From positions 14,711,119 through 14,775,118 of the forward strand of contig CM077648.1 in NCBI GenBank assembly GCA_039707465.1: a DNA stretch of 64,000 bases, written 5' to 3'. The notes beneath the pieces were generated by a model. The model did not search any database. It was not told the origin of the DNA and saw only the letters and a program-made list of their open reading frames with translations. Within the stretch, counting starts at the first letter, position 1, and each line of letters opens with the position of its first letter. Made by a program: the position numbers and the translations under genes. This stretch comes from Rhabdophis nuchalis (Eukaryota > Chordata > Lepidosauria > Squamata > Natricidae). Below are positions 10,861 to 23,010 of this stretch, in pieces.

Positions 10861-11050
10861 TGAATAGCAATAGCACTTAGATTTATATACTCCTTTACAG
10901 TCCTCTCTAAGAGGTTTACAGAGTCAGCCTATTGCGCCCAACAGTCTGGGTCCCCCTTTTACCCACCTGGGAAGGATGGAAAGCTGAGTCAACCTTGAGC
11001 CTGGTGAGATTCTAACTGCCAAATTGCAGGCAGCCGGCAGGCAGCAGAAA
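10861..11050 (-). mobile_element. Sauria SINE, 3' portion
   Basis: On the minus strand it has the Sauria body: GGCTCAAGGTTGACTCAG, GGGGGACCCAGACTGTTGGG, then AACCTCTTAGAGAGG and AGTGCTATTGCTATTC. The tRNA head is missing here and appears, in the same orientation, at about 11620-11668. Confidence 0.85.
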
Positions 11051-11207
11051 TAATGTATGAATGCAGAGTATGTCAGTTACACAAAGACCAGAATAGAGAA
11101 AAAACGTGGTAAATATTAACACATGAACTCATAACAGTAACTATAAGGTGATAACACTTACATTAACTATCATTGTAATAGTATAACCAAATAGCTTGAG
11201 ATGCACC

Positions 11208-11596
11208 TTCCCACCTCCCCTAAAAGAGCGTGGAAATGTTGGTGCATCTTATATACCGAAACCAGCCATTTTTGGCCTCCTGAAGCCCTGTCCCACAACT
11301 CATTTCCCCCCCCCCCCAAAATGGAGGCTCTTTTGCTCTTTTGCCTTCCCTCAGCCTTCAGCAGCCCTCTGCAGGTTTCAGCAGGGCTGGGGCAAGGCAA
11401 AAATGCTCCCATTTTTGTGAAAAACGGGCCTTTTTTCACAAAACCGGGGACTTTTTGCCTTGCCCCAGCCCTGCTGAATCCTGCAGAGTGTTGCTGGGGG
11501 CTAAGGAAAGGCAAAACCTTTTTTTTTTTACTTACCTCTTCAAAATCTTGGTGCGTCTTATACACCGGTGCGTCTTATACTCTGAAAAATATGGTA
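11208..11596. mobile_element. Transposon with GTATAAGACGCACC termini
   Basis: The ends carry complementary versions of a GGTGCGTCTTATA motif (GTTGGTGCATCTTATATACC on the left; GGTGCGTCTTATACTCTGAAAAATA on the right). The interior includes an inverted G/C-rich arm. The same termini bound 56624-57073. It is non-autonomous and of uncertain superfamily. Confidence 0.65.
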
Positions 11597-11619
11597 GTTG
11601 AAAATCCACTCTGAGGGTT

Positions 11620-11668
11620 ACCAGAGTGCAGTACTGCATTCCAACCACTGCACCACCACAGCTCATTG
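11620..11668 (-). mobile_element. Sauria SINE, detached tRNA-like head
   Basis: The minus strand reads GAGCTGTGGTGGTGCAGTGG and then GAATGCAGTACTGCA, the Sauria 5' head. Its continuation is the 10861-11050 block, so about 570 bp separates head and body. Confidence 0.7.
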
Positions 11669-11682
11669 CAGTTAAGTTAGTA

Positions 11683-11925
11683 ACACAATTGTTAAGCCAA
11701 TCTGGCTTCCCTACTGACTTCACGGGTTAGAAAGTCGCAAAAGATTATCACAGGAACGCCCAGACAATGAGTCAGTTGCCAAGTGTCTGAACTTCGATCA
11801 TGTGACCGTGAGGATGCTGTAACGGTTGTTAGTGTGAAAAATGGTCATAAGTCTCTTTTTCCAATGCCGTTGTGACTTCAAATGGTCGTTAAGTGACTAT
11901 TGTAAGTCGAAGATTACTTGTTTTA
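11683..11925. repeat. Interspersed repeat, class unresolved
   Basis: Typical blocks are TGATCATGTGACCGTGAGGATGCTG-like, GTGAAAAATGGTCATAAGTC and TCGTTAAGTGACTATTGTAAGTCG. Related copies lie at 21165-21515, 30198-30455, 39385-39603, 45305-45440, 51600-51712 and 52724-52850. Confidence 0.6.
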
Positions 11926-11936
11926 TTTTTCTCTTC

Positions 11937-12793
<857 letters not shown>

Positions 12794-12897
12794 ATACTTG
12801 TTGCCTGATCTATTCTTCATTTCATTCATCTCAACCCTAAATTAGAGTTTGGGTTGTTTCAAAAATTGATACCATGATTTGGGATTTTGGAGAATCA

Positions 12898-13248
12898 TAA
12901 GGTAAAGGTTCCCTTCGCATATATGGGCAAGGCGTTTCTGACTCTAGGGGCCGGTGCTCATCTCCATTTCAAAGCCGAAGAACCAGCACTGTCCAAAGCC
13001 GTCTCCGTGGTCATGTGGCCGGCAGGACTAAACGCCAAAGGCAGGCAGAACACTTTTTACCTTCCCACCAAAGGTGACCCCTATTTTTCCACTTGCATTT
13101 TTTACGTGCTTTCGAACTGCTAGGTTGGCAGAAGCTGGGACAAGTAACGGGAGCTCACTCCGTTACATGGCGCTAGGGATTTGAATTGCGAAACTGCCGA
13201 CCTTTCTGATCGGCAAGTTCAGTGTCTTAGCCTCTGAGCCACCTTGGA
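12898..13248 (-). mobile_element. tRNA-derived SINE
   Basis: The 3' end (AAGGTAAAGGTTCCC complement) lies at the left and the tRNA-like head (GGCTCAGAGGCTAAGACAC complement) at the right. Internal blocks match 20752-21100. Confidence 0.85.
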
Positions 13249-13254
13249 GAATCA

Positions 13255-13855
13255 TACAGTTGTTGAAAAAGGCTATTTATATCATCAAGTCCAGACTCCC
13301 TTTTTATTTCACCAATCCAGATTAAAGCTGGCTTGATAGATGATTGTCTAAACGTTGTTTGACCATACCCAGTGAACAAGAGCCTACCGAATCCCTGAGT
13401 AATTGGTTTCTATTGCCAAATCCATTTTCTTGTGAGGAAGGTTTTTTTTCCCAGACACAGAATTACAATCTACCTTCCTGTAACTTAAATCTATTCTTCT
13501 CTGTCCGATCTTCTCGAACCTAATGAATTTGCAATCAACTTCTATTCCAAGATCTTTTTCACAAGTACTATTAGAATCCACCCAATTTACATATGCTGTA
13601 CATATGTGCTGCTGTCCTGCAGACAATAGCCTTTCATTATTTTCTTAACCTGCCTACGTTGTTTGAATTTAATTTCTTCCTTTTGGAGTCTTGTCTAACT
13701 CACCCAATTTTGGGTCATCTGCAGATCAGATAACTCTCCCTCGGCCTCTTCATCAAAGTCCTTAATAAGGACAAGTCTGGTAAATGACATTAATTAATGT
13801 CACTAGGAAAGCAAAAACAGTCAAAGGACACAGAGAGCAGTGAACCTGATGGCCC
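13255..13855 (-). mobile_element. Old CR1-like LINE 3' region
   Basis: The minus strand matches the ancient amniote CR1 layout: a CCCTGAGTAATTGGTTTC block, a GACACAGAATTACAATCTACC block, then CTGTAACTTAAATCTATTCTTC. The reading frame is decayed. Assignment is by eye. Confidence 0.45.
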
Positions 13856-13949
13856 TTCACTCTGGATGAGTGAGATGAACAATCTTTAAGGATAATTCTT
13901 CAGAGATATTACATAAAGGTTGAATATACTTTCTTCTGTATATCCTAGA

Positions 13950-14650
13950 ACAGTGTTGGCAAAGCTTTTTGGCACCAAGGGTCAAAATGGGAGCCTGTAC
14001 ATGGGGGAGCACCAGAAACCAGAAGAGCAGTTCCCTAGTATGCACACGTGGGAGCACCAGAAACTGGAAGGGCAATTCCCCAGTGCAAATACGCACACAG
14101 GAAGCTGAGCTTCCAGTTTCCGGTGTGCACATGCACGCCAGTGGTGGGTTCCGGATCCCGTCGCAACCAATATGCGTCCACCTTGGGCACTTGTGATGCA
14201 TGCATATGCTCACTCACCGCTCTGCAATGCTCCAGCTGCTCGGCGGAGGTTGCGCAGGTGCCGCACACTGCACATGCATGCGCAAATGGCCCGGTTGGCA
14301 TAAATACAGGTAAGGAACGCAGGCAGGCAGGTGGTCCCTCCAAAACACCGTTCCAGTATGGTGGCTGCTGCTCCCAGCTGCCACCAGTACACCAGTACCG
14401 GTGTGTACCGGCTGGAACCCACCACTAATGCATGCCAGTCACCTGGTCTCCCAGTTTCTGGCATGCATGCATGTGCAAAGACCAGTTGGCAACCAGAAGC
14501 TCAGCTTCCCGGTGCATGCATGCGTGCCAGGGAACTGCTCTTCTGATTTTTAGCACTCCTGCACATGCGAAGACCAGCTGGCCAGCGTGCATGTGCTCGC
14601 CAGAACCCAGAAGAGCAACGGGCGACAACTGGAGTGTCTGGAGAGATGGC
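13950..14650. mobile_element. hAT-like host element around 14139-14425
   Basis: The left side starts CAGTGTTGGCAAAGC. The body repeats TTCC(A/C)GTTTC..GGTGTGCACATGCACGCC-type blocks on both sides of the nested element. The right limit is not clear. Confidence 0.4.
14139..14425. mobile_element. Non-autonomous hAT (CAGTGGTGGGTTCCGG)
   Basis: The left end is CAGTGGTGGGTTCCGGATCC and the right end GGCTGGAACCCACCACTA. Octamers ATGCACGC and ATGCATGC flank it with one mismatch. Relatives are 31403-31739, 33358-33642 and 54735-54984. Confidence 0.85.
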
Positions 14651-14657
14651 TCTGCAT

Positions 14658-15532
<875 letters not shown>

Positions 15533-15540
15533 CTCTGCAT

Positions 15541-16349
15541 GTCACTTCCGACAAGTGTGCCATAGGTTCGCCATCATGGTCCCATAGGTTCACCATCGCG
15601 GTCCTCTTCTGTCGCTAGAAATGAAAACTCAGGTTCTCTCAAATCATACATCCATCAGTCTCACGCTTCAGTTCCGTGGCTTCAACCTGCGCTCATACTT
15701 TCCTGGTGGAACGCATTTCTTGATTGAAAAAACTACCAGCAGGCATTTTTTTGCGTTTCATGAGCACCTGTTGCTTTTTTTTCTTTTTACCTGAAAAAGT
15801 CCTTTGTGTCGGCCTCGGTGTTTTTCCCAACCTTAACTCATTGTGAACTTTGCTTCTCCTGATACCATTTCTATAGTTATGGGTTTCTCCAATGTACTCT
15901 GGCTTTGTTGTGCGTTTTCCCACTTTGTATGTGTGCCATGTCCTGCTTTGTTGTAGTGTAGTTTAAACCTCCAGGTGCCGCTCCGTTTGCTTCTTCTGTC
16001 ATCTTCCCTTCTCCTCCCCCTCTTTCTCAGCCGAGTTTTTAAGTGTTTTCTACCTCCTTATTCCTCTCATTTTAGTTAGATACCGTATCTTGCTTTGTTT
16101 ATTTTACGTGAAGAATTTTCCTTGGCTTGCAACGAGGAACCCAACAGTATTCCTATTTTAGATTCTGAAAGTTTGGCAGGTATGTATCTGCGTAACGTGC
16201 CAAATCAAATCTAGTTCTAATCAGGCATAAGCTGCTTACTCATCACTGGTGTGTCAGACAATACAGCGCACTGCAATCAGCTGCCAGACTGATTACCCTC
16301 CATTTTGGCTCTTGTCCCAACTGTCATTGTGGTTTTGGATATGCAAATG
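15541..16349. other. Mostly unassigned, starts with hAT remnants
   Basis: 15545-15602 contains two partial right ends (GCCATAGGTTCGCCATCATGG, CCATAGGTTCACCATCG) of the 7945-type hAT family. I recognise nothing in the remaining 750 bp. Confidence 0.4.
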
Positions 16350-16357
16350 TTCTAGGA

Positions 16358-16492
16358 CGGGGGTCTGCAAAGTTGGCTCTTTGAAGACTGGTGGGCTTCA
16401 ACTCCCAGAATTCCCCAGCCAGCTTTGCTGGCTGGGGAATTCTGGGAGTTGAAGTCCATCAGTCTTCAAAGAGCCAACTTTGCAGACCCCCG
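16358..16492. mobile_element. 135-bp palindromic hAT-type MITE, subfamily A
   Basis: Almost the whole element is an inverted repeat centred on CCAGCTTTGCTGG. Termini are CGGGGGTCTGCAAAG and CTTTGCAGACCCCCG. Flanking octamers TTCTAGGA and TCCTAGGA differ at one base. It has the same length as 29336, 44654 and 55782. Confidence 0.92.
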
Positions 16493-16559
16493 TCCTAGGA
16501 GAAACCGTGATCAAGGTCAGACAGAGTCTTGGTGACTGAGCTTTTGCCCAGCTCTTCAC

Positions 16560-16970
16560 ATCATCAATACAATACAATACAATACAATAGCAGAGTTGAA
16601 AGGGACCTTGGAGTCTTCTAGTCCAACCCCCTGCATGGGCAGGAACCTTATACCATTTCAGACAAATGGCTATCTAACATCTTTTTAAAGACTTCCAGGG
16701 TTGGGGCATTCACAACTTCTGGAGGCAAGCTGTTCTAGAGGTTAATTGTTCTAACTGTCAGGAAATTTCTCCTTAGTTCTAAGTTGCTTCTCTCCTTGAT
16801 TAGTTTCCACCCATTGCTTCTTGTCCTGCCTCCAGGTGCCTTGGAGAATAGTTTGACTCCCTCTTCTTTGTGGCACCCTCTGAGATATCGGAACACTGCT
16901 ATCATGTCTCCCCTGGTCCTTCTCTTCATCAAACTAGACATACCCAGCTCCTGCAACCGTTCTTCATTTC
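16560..16970 (-). mobile_element. CR1 LINE 3' end
   Basis: A (TACAA)n tail at 16567-16590 is the complement of the usual CR1 tail, followed by TAGTCCAACCCCCTGC. The minus frame reads MQELGMSSLMKRRTRGDMIA, LELRRNFLTVRTINL, the C-terminus of CR1 ORF2. It is 5'-truncated at the border of the next element. Confidence 0.85.
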
Positions 16971-16986
16971 ACCTTCATTGTCTAGT

Positions 16987-17401
16987 ATTGTTGGAAGAAA
17001 TGTTTTTTATAATCTGCCCGGCCCCACCTACCTGTTTCCTGTTCCTGTGTAAGAAATGTATTCTGATTGGTTGTCAGACTCATATGGGGCCATGCAAGGG
17101 CAACTCTCTAGGCTGAGTCCAGGTTTGGTTGAGTTCTCAGATGCCATGTGGTCAATTGGCTAAAGGGCTTCTACTAGCATGCCTTGATGCCATCACCCTG
17201 GAGCTGATGGGGAGGGGTCTTTGTTATGTAAATAGACTGGCTTGGCATCTTAATGGCCCAAAGGTGGGGTTGGCAGGAAGCTGCAGGAATTAAAACATGT
17301 TTCTCCCTTTTCACATCCAGGAAAATATAATATTCTGCCTTTCCAATATTTCCTAGGATATTTCATTTTTCTAGGAGAGGGGTGGGATTTCACTTCCTAC
17401 A
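16987..17401 (+). mobile_element. LTR-like repeat, relative of 7465-8957
   Basis: It starts near TTGTTGGAAGAAATG and ends CACTTCCTACA. GTCTAGT at 16980-16986 and 17402-17408 flanks it. TTATAATCTG and TTCCTGTTCCTGTG blocks match the other copy. The class is uncertain; a 7-bp flank is unusual for an LTR. Confidence 0.45.
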
Positions 17402-17540
17402 GTCTAGTGATCCAAGATGAAAATCCTTTGGATTTGGACAATTTGGGAAGGCCCGTTTCAAAGGTTAGAGAACTCAGTTATAGAACTGGGAATAGCAAGA
17501 TGTCACCAATGCTTTTTAAAGAGGTTTTTAGGTAAGCTTG

Positions 17541-17825
17541 TCATGTGCAATGCCAGCGGGCGACGCCCAAGGGAAGGGCCTTCTCTGTGATGGGCCCGAC
17601 CCTTTGGAACGACCTACTCCCTGATTTTAGAACTACCACGGACCTCCGCTCCTTCTGCTGGCCCCACCCACCTTGCTCCGCCCTTCTCAGGAAACTCCAC
17701 ATGACCCGTTTTGGACGCCAGGTAAGTGCAGGGCCTGCACGGAGGCTTGGGGAGGGTGAAAAACGGGCCTCCCAAAGTTCCAGAAGTCTCCAGAAGTGGT
17801 CAGAACCTGCTGAATACCACCTCTG
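17541..17825 (+). mobile_element. L2-like fragment plus hAT end
   Basis: 17541-17656 is a short internal piece of the L2-like RT C-terminus (RAFSVMGPTLWNDLLPDFR). From about 17660 it runs into hAT-like sequence ending GCTGAATACCACCTCTG. Confidence 0.55.
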
Positions 17826-17944
17826 ATATTGACCACTACTATATTATTTTGACTTCAAAAGCAAAAGACAAACGTTTGTAACAACTCCTTGCATATTTGA
17901 AATTTTAACACTGTCAAACTATTTGCTAAGTCTGCATTACTATT

Positions 17945-18265
17945 AGTATTAATCTTATCGTTCCTATCACCCATCACCTCCCACGTATGACCGTAACTTT
18001 GTTGCTTGTATCCTTACGATCTATATTGATTATTTCCTACTTTGATTTGATTGCTTATTTGTACCCTGTGACTATCATTAAGTGTTGTACCTTATGATTT
18101 GTGACGAATGTATCTTTTCTTTTATGTACACTAAGTGCATATGCACCAAAAATAAGTTCCTTGTGTGTCCAATCACACTTGGCCAATAAAGAATTCTACT
18201 CTACTCTACTCTACTCTACTCTACTCTACTCTACTCTACTCTACTCTACTCTACTCTACTCTATT
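17945..18265 (+). mobile_element. Non-LTR retrotransposon 3' end with (TCTAC)n tail
   Basis: The 3' segment CTTGTGTGTCCAATCACACT, then GGCCAATAAAGAATTC, is followed by about 14 TCTAC units (18195-18262). The upstream 200 bp is an AT-rich 3' UTR. The family is a CR1-type LINE by tail pattern; that is an inference. Confidence 0.65.
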
Positions 18266-18837
18266 CTAAAGCACATAGGATCTTCAACATATAATGGCCT
18301 GCTGAGGCATCTAACCAGCCATCTTGCTGTCTTTGCATTTGTTGCTGGTGTATTTGGCCCCTTAAGGATAGCTTTGCTTATTAGATTGTTTTTTTGCTTG
18401 TACTTTTGTATATGCAGGGTTTCCCATGAATGTGCTAATGCTTCTATCTTGCTCATCAATGTCTGTATTTTGCCACACAGCGTTTTAAAAAAGAGCAATA
18501 GCTCCATTTTGTCTGGCTATTTGTTGGCCTATTATATGAACTTAATGCCATTAACTTTAATTGGTTTAAGGATTCAGAGTCAGGATAAGAAAATATGGAG
18601 TGGTAGCTACTGAGAACATTAAAAGACCCCAAGAAATATTGCCTGTTTATAGCAAGGGGGCAATAGAATTTGGATTTGTGCTTCCTCACTTTCCGGATTC
18701 AGATTATAGACATGAAGCTGCTTTTTTAAAACTAAAACTCCACCAAGTATAAGGATGTCTATTATCTATGAAAGGAAATTTCTAATTCAGAGGTATCTAG
18801 CCTTGACAACTTTAAGACTTGGGAATTTAAACGTTTT
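18266..18837. other. Unassigned stretch
   Basis: No repeat recognised. The tail of the plus frame 18101-18613 and a minus frame (18256-18507) cross it; neither shows a domain. Confidence 0.4.
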
Positions 18838-19530
18838 AAATAGAATAGAATAGAATAGAATAACAGAATTGGAAGGTACTTTGGAGGTCTTCTAGTCCAA
18901 CCCCCTGCCTAGGCAGGAAACCCTATAGTATTTCAGACAAATGGTTGTCAAATATCTTCTTAAAAACCTCTAGTGTTGGAGCATTCACAACTTTTGGAGG
19001 CAAGTTGTTCCACCAATTAATTGTTCTAACTGTCAGGAAATTTCTCCTCAGTTCTACGTTGCTTCTATCCTTGATTAGTTTCCAACCATTGCTTCTTGTC
19101 CTGACTTCAGGTGATTTGGAGAATAGCTTGACTCCCTCTTCTTTGTGGCAGCCCCTGAGATACTGGAACACTGCTATCATGTCTCCCCTAGTCCTTCTTT
19201 TCATTAAACTAGACATACACAGTTCCAGCAACCATTCTCTATATGTTTTAGTCTCCAGTCCCTTAATCCTCTTTGTTGCTGTTCTCTGCACTCTTTCTAG
19301 AGTCTCCACATCTTTTTTTACATTGTGGCAACCAAAACTGGATGCAGTATTACAAGGGTAGCCTTACCAAGGCTTTATAAAGTGGTATTAACACTTCACG
19401 GGATCTTGATTCTATCCCTCTGTTTATGCAGCCTAGAACAGTGTTGGCATTTTTGGCAGTTGCTGCACACGGCTGGCTCATATTTAAATGGTTGTTCACT
19501 AGGACTCCAGGATACCCCCTAATTTAAGTA
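18838..19530 (-). mobile_element. CR1 LINE 3' end
   Basis: The (AGAAT)n tail is at 18838-18863. The minus frame 19309-18923 encodes the CR1 ORF2 C-terminus: LERVQRTATKRIKGLETKTY, SSLMKRRTRGDMIAVFQYLR, ELRRNFLTVRTINWWNNLPP and VVNAPTLEVFKKIFDNHL. The match continues to about 19530 with the frame broken. Confidence 0.9.
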
Positions 19531-19911
19531 GAGTGGCAAAGACCTCTTCTTTTGAGAAACCTGGAACAAAATATCCTTAACCAACCATCCTTTTGGCCTT
19601 CCGAAAGGATCTGAAGATTTAGCTATGCCACTTGGCCTAGAACCCTGATGGAGATTTGTGATTCTAGATGTGATTAATGGACTGAGATAAAACCCCACCT
19701 CCTTCCTATGACCATCTTATTCCCTTCTTTGCCATCTTTGTTCATTCGTAAGTCAGTTTTTGTGTTAATATTTACTGTTTTAATTTTTGTCCTGTTGATT
19801 TTATTGGTTGTCAACTGCCTAGCTCCTGCCTACCTAGCAGTTCAAGCGCATGCAAAGGCGAGTAGATAAATAGGTACCACTTTGGGGGAAGGTAACAATG
19901 TTACATTGTTA
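19531..19911. other. Unassigned stretch
   Basis: No repeat family or exon recognised. Confidence 0.4.
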
Positions 19912-20245
19912 CAAAGTGGCTCAGTGGCTAAGGCTGAGCTTGTCGATCAGAAGGTTGGCAGTTCAGCAGTTCGAATCCCTTGTGCCGCCTAATGGGGTGA
20001 GCTCCCGTTCCTTGTCCCAGCTTCTACCAACCAAGCAGCTTGAAAACATGTAAAAAATGCAACTAGGGACCACCCTTGGTGGGAAGGTAACAGTGTTCCG
20101 TGCACCTTTGGTGTCGGCCACATGACCACGGAGACGTCTTCGGACAATGCTGGCTCTTCGGCTTTGAAACACAGATGAGCACCGCCCCCTAGAGCCGGAA
20201 ATGACTAGCGCACATGTGCAGGGGAATCTTTACCTTTACTTTAAC
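19912..20245 (+). mobile_element. tRNA-derived SINE
   Basis: The head reads GTGGCTCAGTGGCTAAGGC (A box) and GTTCGAATCCC (B box). The body has the CACATGACCACGGAGACG and CTCTTCGGCTTTGAAAC blocks, and it ends CTTTACCTTTAC. Confidence 0.9.
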
Positions 20246-20267
20246 AATGTTCTATGCAAATCGTCGT

Positions 20268-20402
20268 ATAGTCATACTAGCCACATGACCATGGAAGTGT
20301 CTTCAGACAAATGCTGGCTCCCTCAGCTAAGAAACTGAGATGGGCACCATCCCCCTAGAGTTAGACACGACTGGACAGGGGAAACTTTGACCTTTTCCTT
20401 TA
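20268..20402 (+). mobile_element. SINE 3' half, variant subfamily
   Basis: GCCACATGACCATGGAAGTG, then CCCCCTAGAGTTAGACACGA and GGGGAAACTTTGACCTTT, match the 3' half of the same SINE family with more differences. The tRNA head is missing. Confidence 0.7.
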
Positions 20403-20498
20403 GACTAGACTTGCCTCCCGGTGAGATGGGCAGTTTAATACATAAATAATAAACTATTATACACCGATCTGCTTTCTGTGTCTTTGAATACATTTCAG

Positions 20499-20626
20499 AT
20501 TTTGGAACAATGTTATGATTTGATTCACAAAACGAAAGTGATGTCGGGAGACTTGGCTGTCAATAAATCAATTCTGGTAGTGAGCAGAAACAATCATAAA
20601 ACATCCATTTATAAGAAGACAAACTG
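20499..20626 (+). CDS. Candidate host exon, unidentified gene
   Basis: I do not recognise the protein. A 128-bp segment is open from codon one (ILEQCYDLIHKTKVMSGDLA...SILVVSRNNHKTSIYKKTN) and ends two bases into a codon. On its left is a pyrimidine-leaning run ending TACATTTCAG, an acceptor-like site; on its right is GTATGTTTTT, a good donor-like site. It is not part of any repeat I recognise in this window. A 42-codon open stretch arises by chance about one time in eight, so the splice borders and the protein-like composition carry the case. No second exon of the same gene was found. Confidence 0.35.
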
Positions 20627-20751
20627 GTATGTTTTTTTCCCCTACACAACGTCTAACCTCCACAGTGCATTCTATTCCAGTTTCGTTTGCCTTTCTTGTT
20701 TTTCTGGGTAAATGGACACATTCCCCAGCAAAGCATTGGGACCAATCACTA

Positions 20752-21100
20752 TTTATGGCTCAGTGGCTAAGACACTGAGCTTGTCGATCAGAAAAGTCGG
20801 CAGTTCAGCGGTTCGAATCCCTAGTGCCGCCTAATGGAGTGAGCTCCCGTTACTTATCCCAGCTTTTGCCAACCTAGCAGTTCAAAAGCATATAAAAAGG
20901 CAAGTAGAAAAATAGGGACCATCTTTGGTGGGAAGGTAACAGCATTCTGTGCACCTTTGGCATTTAGTCCTGCCGGCCACATGACCACGGAGACATCTTC
21001 GGGCAGCACTGGCTCTTCGGCTTTGAAACGGGTGTGAGCACCGCCCCCTAGAGTTGGGTACAACCAGCATATATGTGCAAGGGGAACCTTTACCTTTTTA
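20752..21100 (+). mobile_element. tRNA-derived SINE, near full length
   Basis: It is the clearest copy of the family: TGGCTCAGTGGCTAAGACAC (A box), GGTTCGAATCCC (B box), the CCAACCTAGCAGTTCAAAAG middle, then CACATGACCACGGAGACA, CTCTTCGGCTTTGAAACGGG and GGGGAACCTTTACCTTT at the 3' end. RNA polymerase III boxes are inside the head. Confidence 0.9.
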
Positions 21101-21164
21101 TAAATATTACTAGAAAATAGTTTTGGGGGCCTTCAAAATTCCCGGAAGGAAACAATGCTGAAGG

Positions 21165-21515
21165 CTGGTCTAGTTAGTTTTTGGTTTACAACCATTTGTT
21201 TAGTGTCTGTTCAGAGTTATAACAGCTCTGAAAAAAATGACCGATGAACATTTTCCACACTTACAACCGTTGTAGCACCTCCTATGATCACGTGATCAAA
21301 ATTCAAATGCTTGGCAAAGAGCTCCTATTTTTGATAGTTGCAGTGACCCAGAGTCATGTAATCACCTCACGCGACCTTCTGACAAGCAAAGTCAATAGGG
21401 GAGCCAGATTCACTTAACAACTGCAGTGATTCTCTCAACAACTGTAGCAAGAAAGGTTGTAAAATGGAGCAAAACTCACTTAACAACTGTCCTGCTTAGC
21501 AACATAAATTTTGGA
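21165..21515. repeat. Interspersed repeat, class unresolved
   Basis: A long copy of the family listed at 11683: ACTTACAACCGTTGTAGCAC, GATCACGTGATCAAAATTC, then TTAACAACTGTCCTGCTTAG. Confidence 0.6.
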
Positions 21516-21839
21516 CTAATTCTTTGTGAAGAATCAACTTTCATCTCCCTGTCCTTCTGCTTCTTATCATTGGCTGAATCTAATGTTGGTCACCCACTCT
21601 TTAAGTCGGTTTACACCAGGGGTGTCAAACTTGATTTCACTGAGGACCGCATCAGGGTTGTGTTGGACCTCAGGGGGCTGGGGTGGGCATGGTGGGCGCA
21701 GCCAGCTCAACATCACTCGTGTCGGGGGCACCTGTGGGGGCCAATTGCTAAGGGAGGACTTCTTTCAGACCCTCCTTCGCTTTCATTTTAATCTCCATCC
21801 TTCTTTCCTTCCTTCCTTTTTCCTTCCATCTTTATTCTC

Positions 21840-21898
<59 letters not shown>

Positions 21899-21902
21899 TC
21901 AC

Positions 21903-22128
21903 GGAAGAGGAACGGTGGCGCAGTGGTCAGAACGCAGTACTGCAGGCTACTTCTGCTGATCAGCGGCTGCCAGCAGTTTGGGTTAAATCGGCTCAAGGTT
22001 GACTCAGTCTTCCACCCGTCCTTCCAAGGTCAGTAAAATGAGGACCTAGATTGTTGGAGACAATATGCTGTACACTGCTTAGAGGGCTATAAAGCACTGT
22101 AAAGTGGTATATAAGTGCTTTTCCTATT
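21903..22128 (+). mobile_element. Sauria SINE
   Basis: It has the head GGTGGCGCAGTGGTCAGAAC, then GCAGTACTGCAGGCTACTTC, GGCTCAAGGTTGACTCAG, AAAATGAGGACCTAGATTGT and TATATAAGTGCTTTTCC, the full Sauria order with a tRNA-like head. It lies next to the CTTT tract of its host hAT. Confidence 0.92.
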
Positions 22129-22150
22129 CCTTCACCTCTTTCCTTATTTT

Positions 22151-22171
22151 CCTAACCCTAACCCTAACCCT
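22151..22171. repeat. Short telomere-like tract
   Basis: Just over three CCCTAA-type units occur in a pyrimidine-rich context. It is too short to imply a fusion site. Confidence 0.6.
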
Positions 22172-22448
22172 TGCTCTGTCTCTCTCCATCTTTCCTTCTT
22201 TTTCTTTGTCTTTCCTCTTTCCCTTCCTCCTTTCCTCTCCCTTCTTGCATGCTCAAGTGCAAAAGTGGAATCATTTCTCCTTTCGTTTTGATTTTAGTTT
22301 GTTTTGATAGTCCTCTGCGCATGAAAATGGAGCTTGGGGGCAGGGGCGGTCTTTTGCTGTTTCCAGGGCAGCCCCCTGGGCCAGATCGAAGCACCCCGCA
22401 GGCCGGATTCAACCCCTGGGCTTTGAGTTTGACATCCCTGGTTTACAT

Positions 22449-23010
22449 GATACATCTCTCCAGGGGGGAATGAACTATGGTTTACCCACTTAGACCAATT
22501 TTCTGCCACTGCTTTGATGACATGGAAATAGAAGTTGGAACAACCCGTTTTTAATCCGATAAATACCCAGAGGAGATTCAATGTGTTATTCACATTATCA
22601 GCTTTCAACTTTATTGGTCCTTTGTTGGTTTATTGCCTTTCCTCTTAAGTAGTCTCTGCCAAGCAGCTCTCTGAGAAATGAAGAACCTTGAAAGGAAGGC
22701 AAGAGATAACTAAAAGCAGGAGATAGATACTGATAACCACAATAACAGCAGTAGAAAGAGGCAAGGTAGAGCACGCAACGGAAGATTTTTATGGTCCAAA
22801 TTGGAAATATAAAACTATGTGAAGCGGGAGGCTTTTGTGAATAGGAAAAGAACAGGTAGGTCAATGGGTACCTCCAGATATGGATATGTAGGGATAGCTG
22901 ACATTGCAGTAGCTGGAGAGAGAAGCATCAATGAAAAGAAACTAGGAAAAAAATAGGAAGTTACAAACATTTACAAGTAGAGATCGCGCAAATGTGGGAA
23001 AAGGAAGAAA
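22449..23010. other. Unassigned stretch
   Basis: No repeat family or exon recognised. Confidence 0.4.

Larger units (their letters stand above)
21617..22440. mobile_element. Non-autonomous hAT (CAGGGGTGTCAAACT) carrying a Sauria SINE
   Basis: The left end is CAGGGGTGTCAAACTTGATT and the right end GAGTTTGACATCCCTG. Octamers GTTTACAC and GTTTACAT flank it. A (CTTT)n tract (21841-21900) and a Sauria SINE sit inside. Relatives are 38318-38700 and 39678-40311. Confidence 0.9.

Noticed and set aside
20760..20830. A true tRNA gene
   Set aside because: The A and B boxes belong to a SINE head; the downstream body is shared by several copies and the cloverleaf is not preserved.
22151..22171. Ancient chromosome fusion marked by telomere repeats
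   Set aside because: Only about three units within a pyrimidine-rich tract; chance or a transposon is sufficient.
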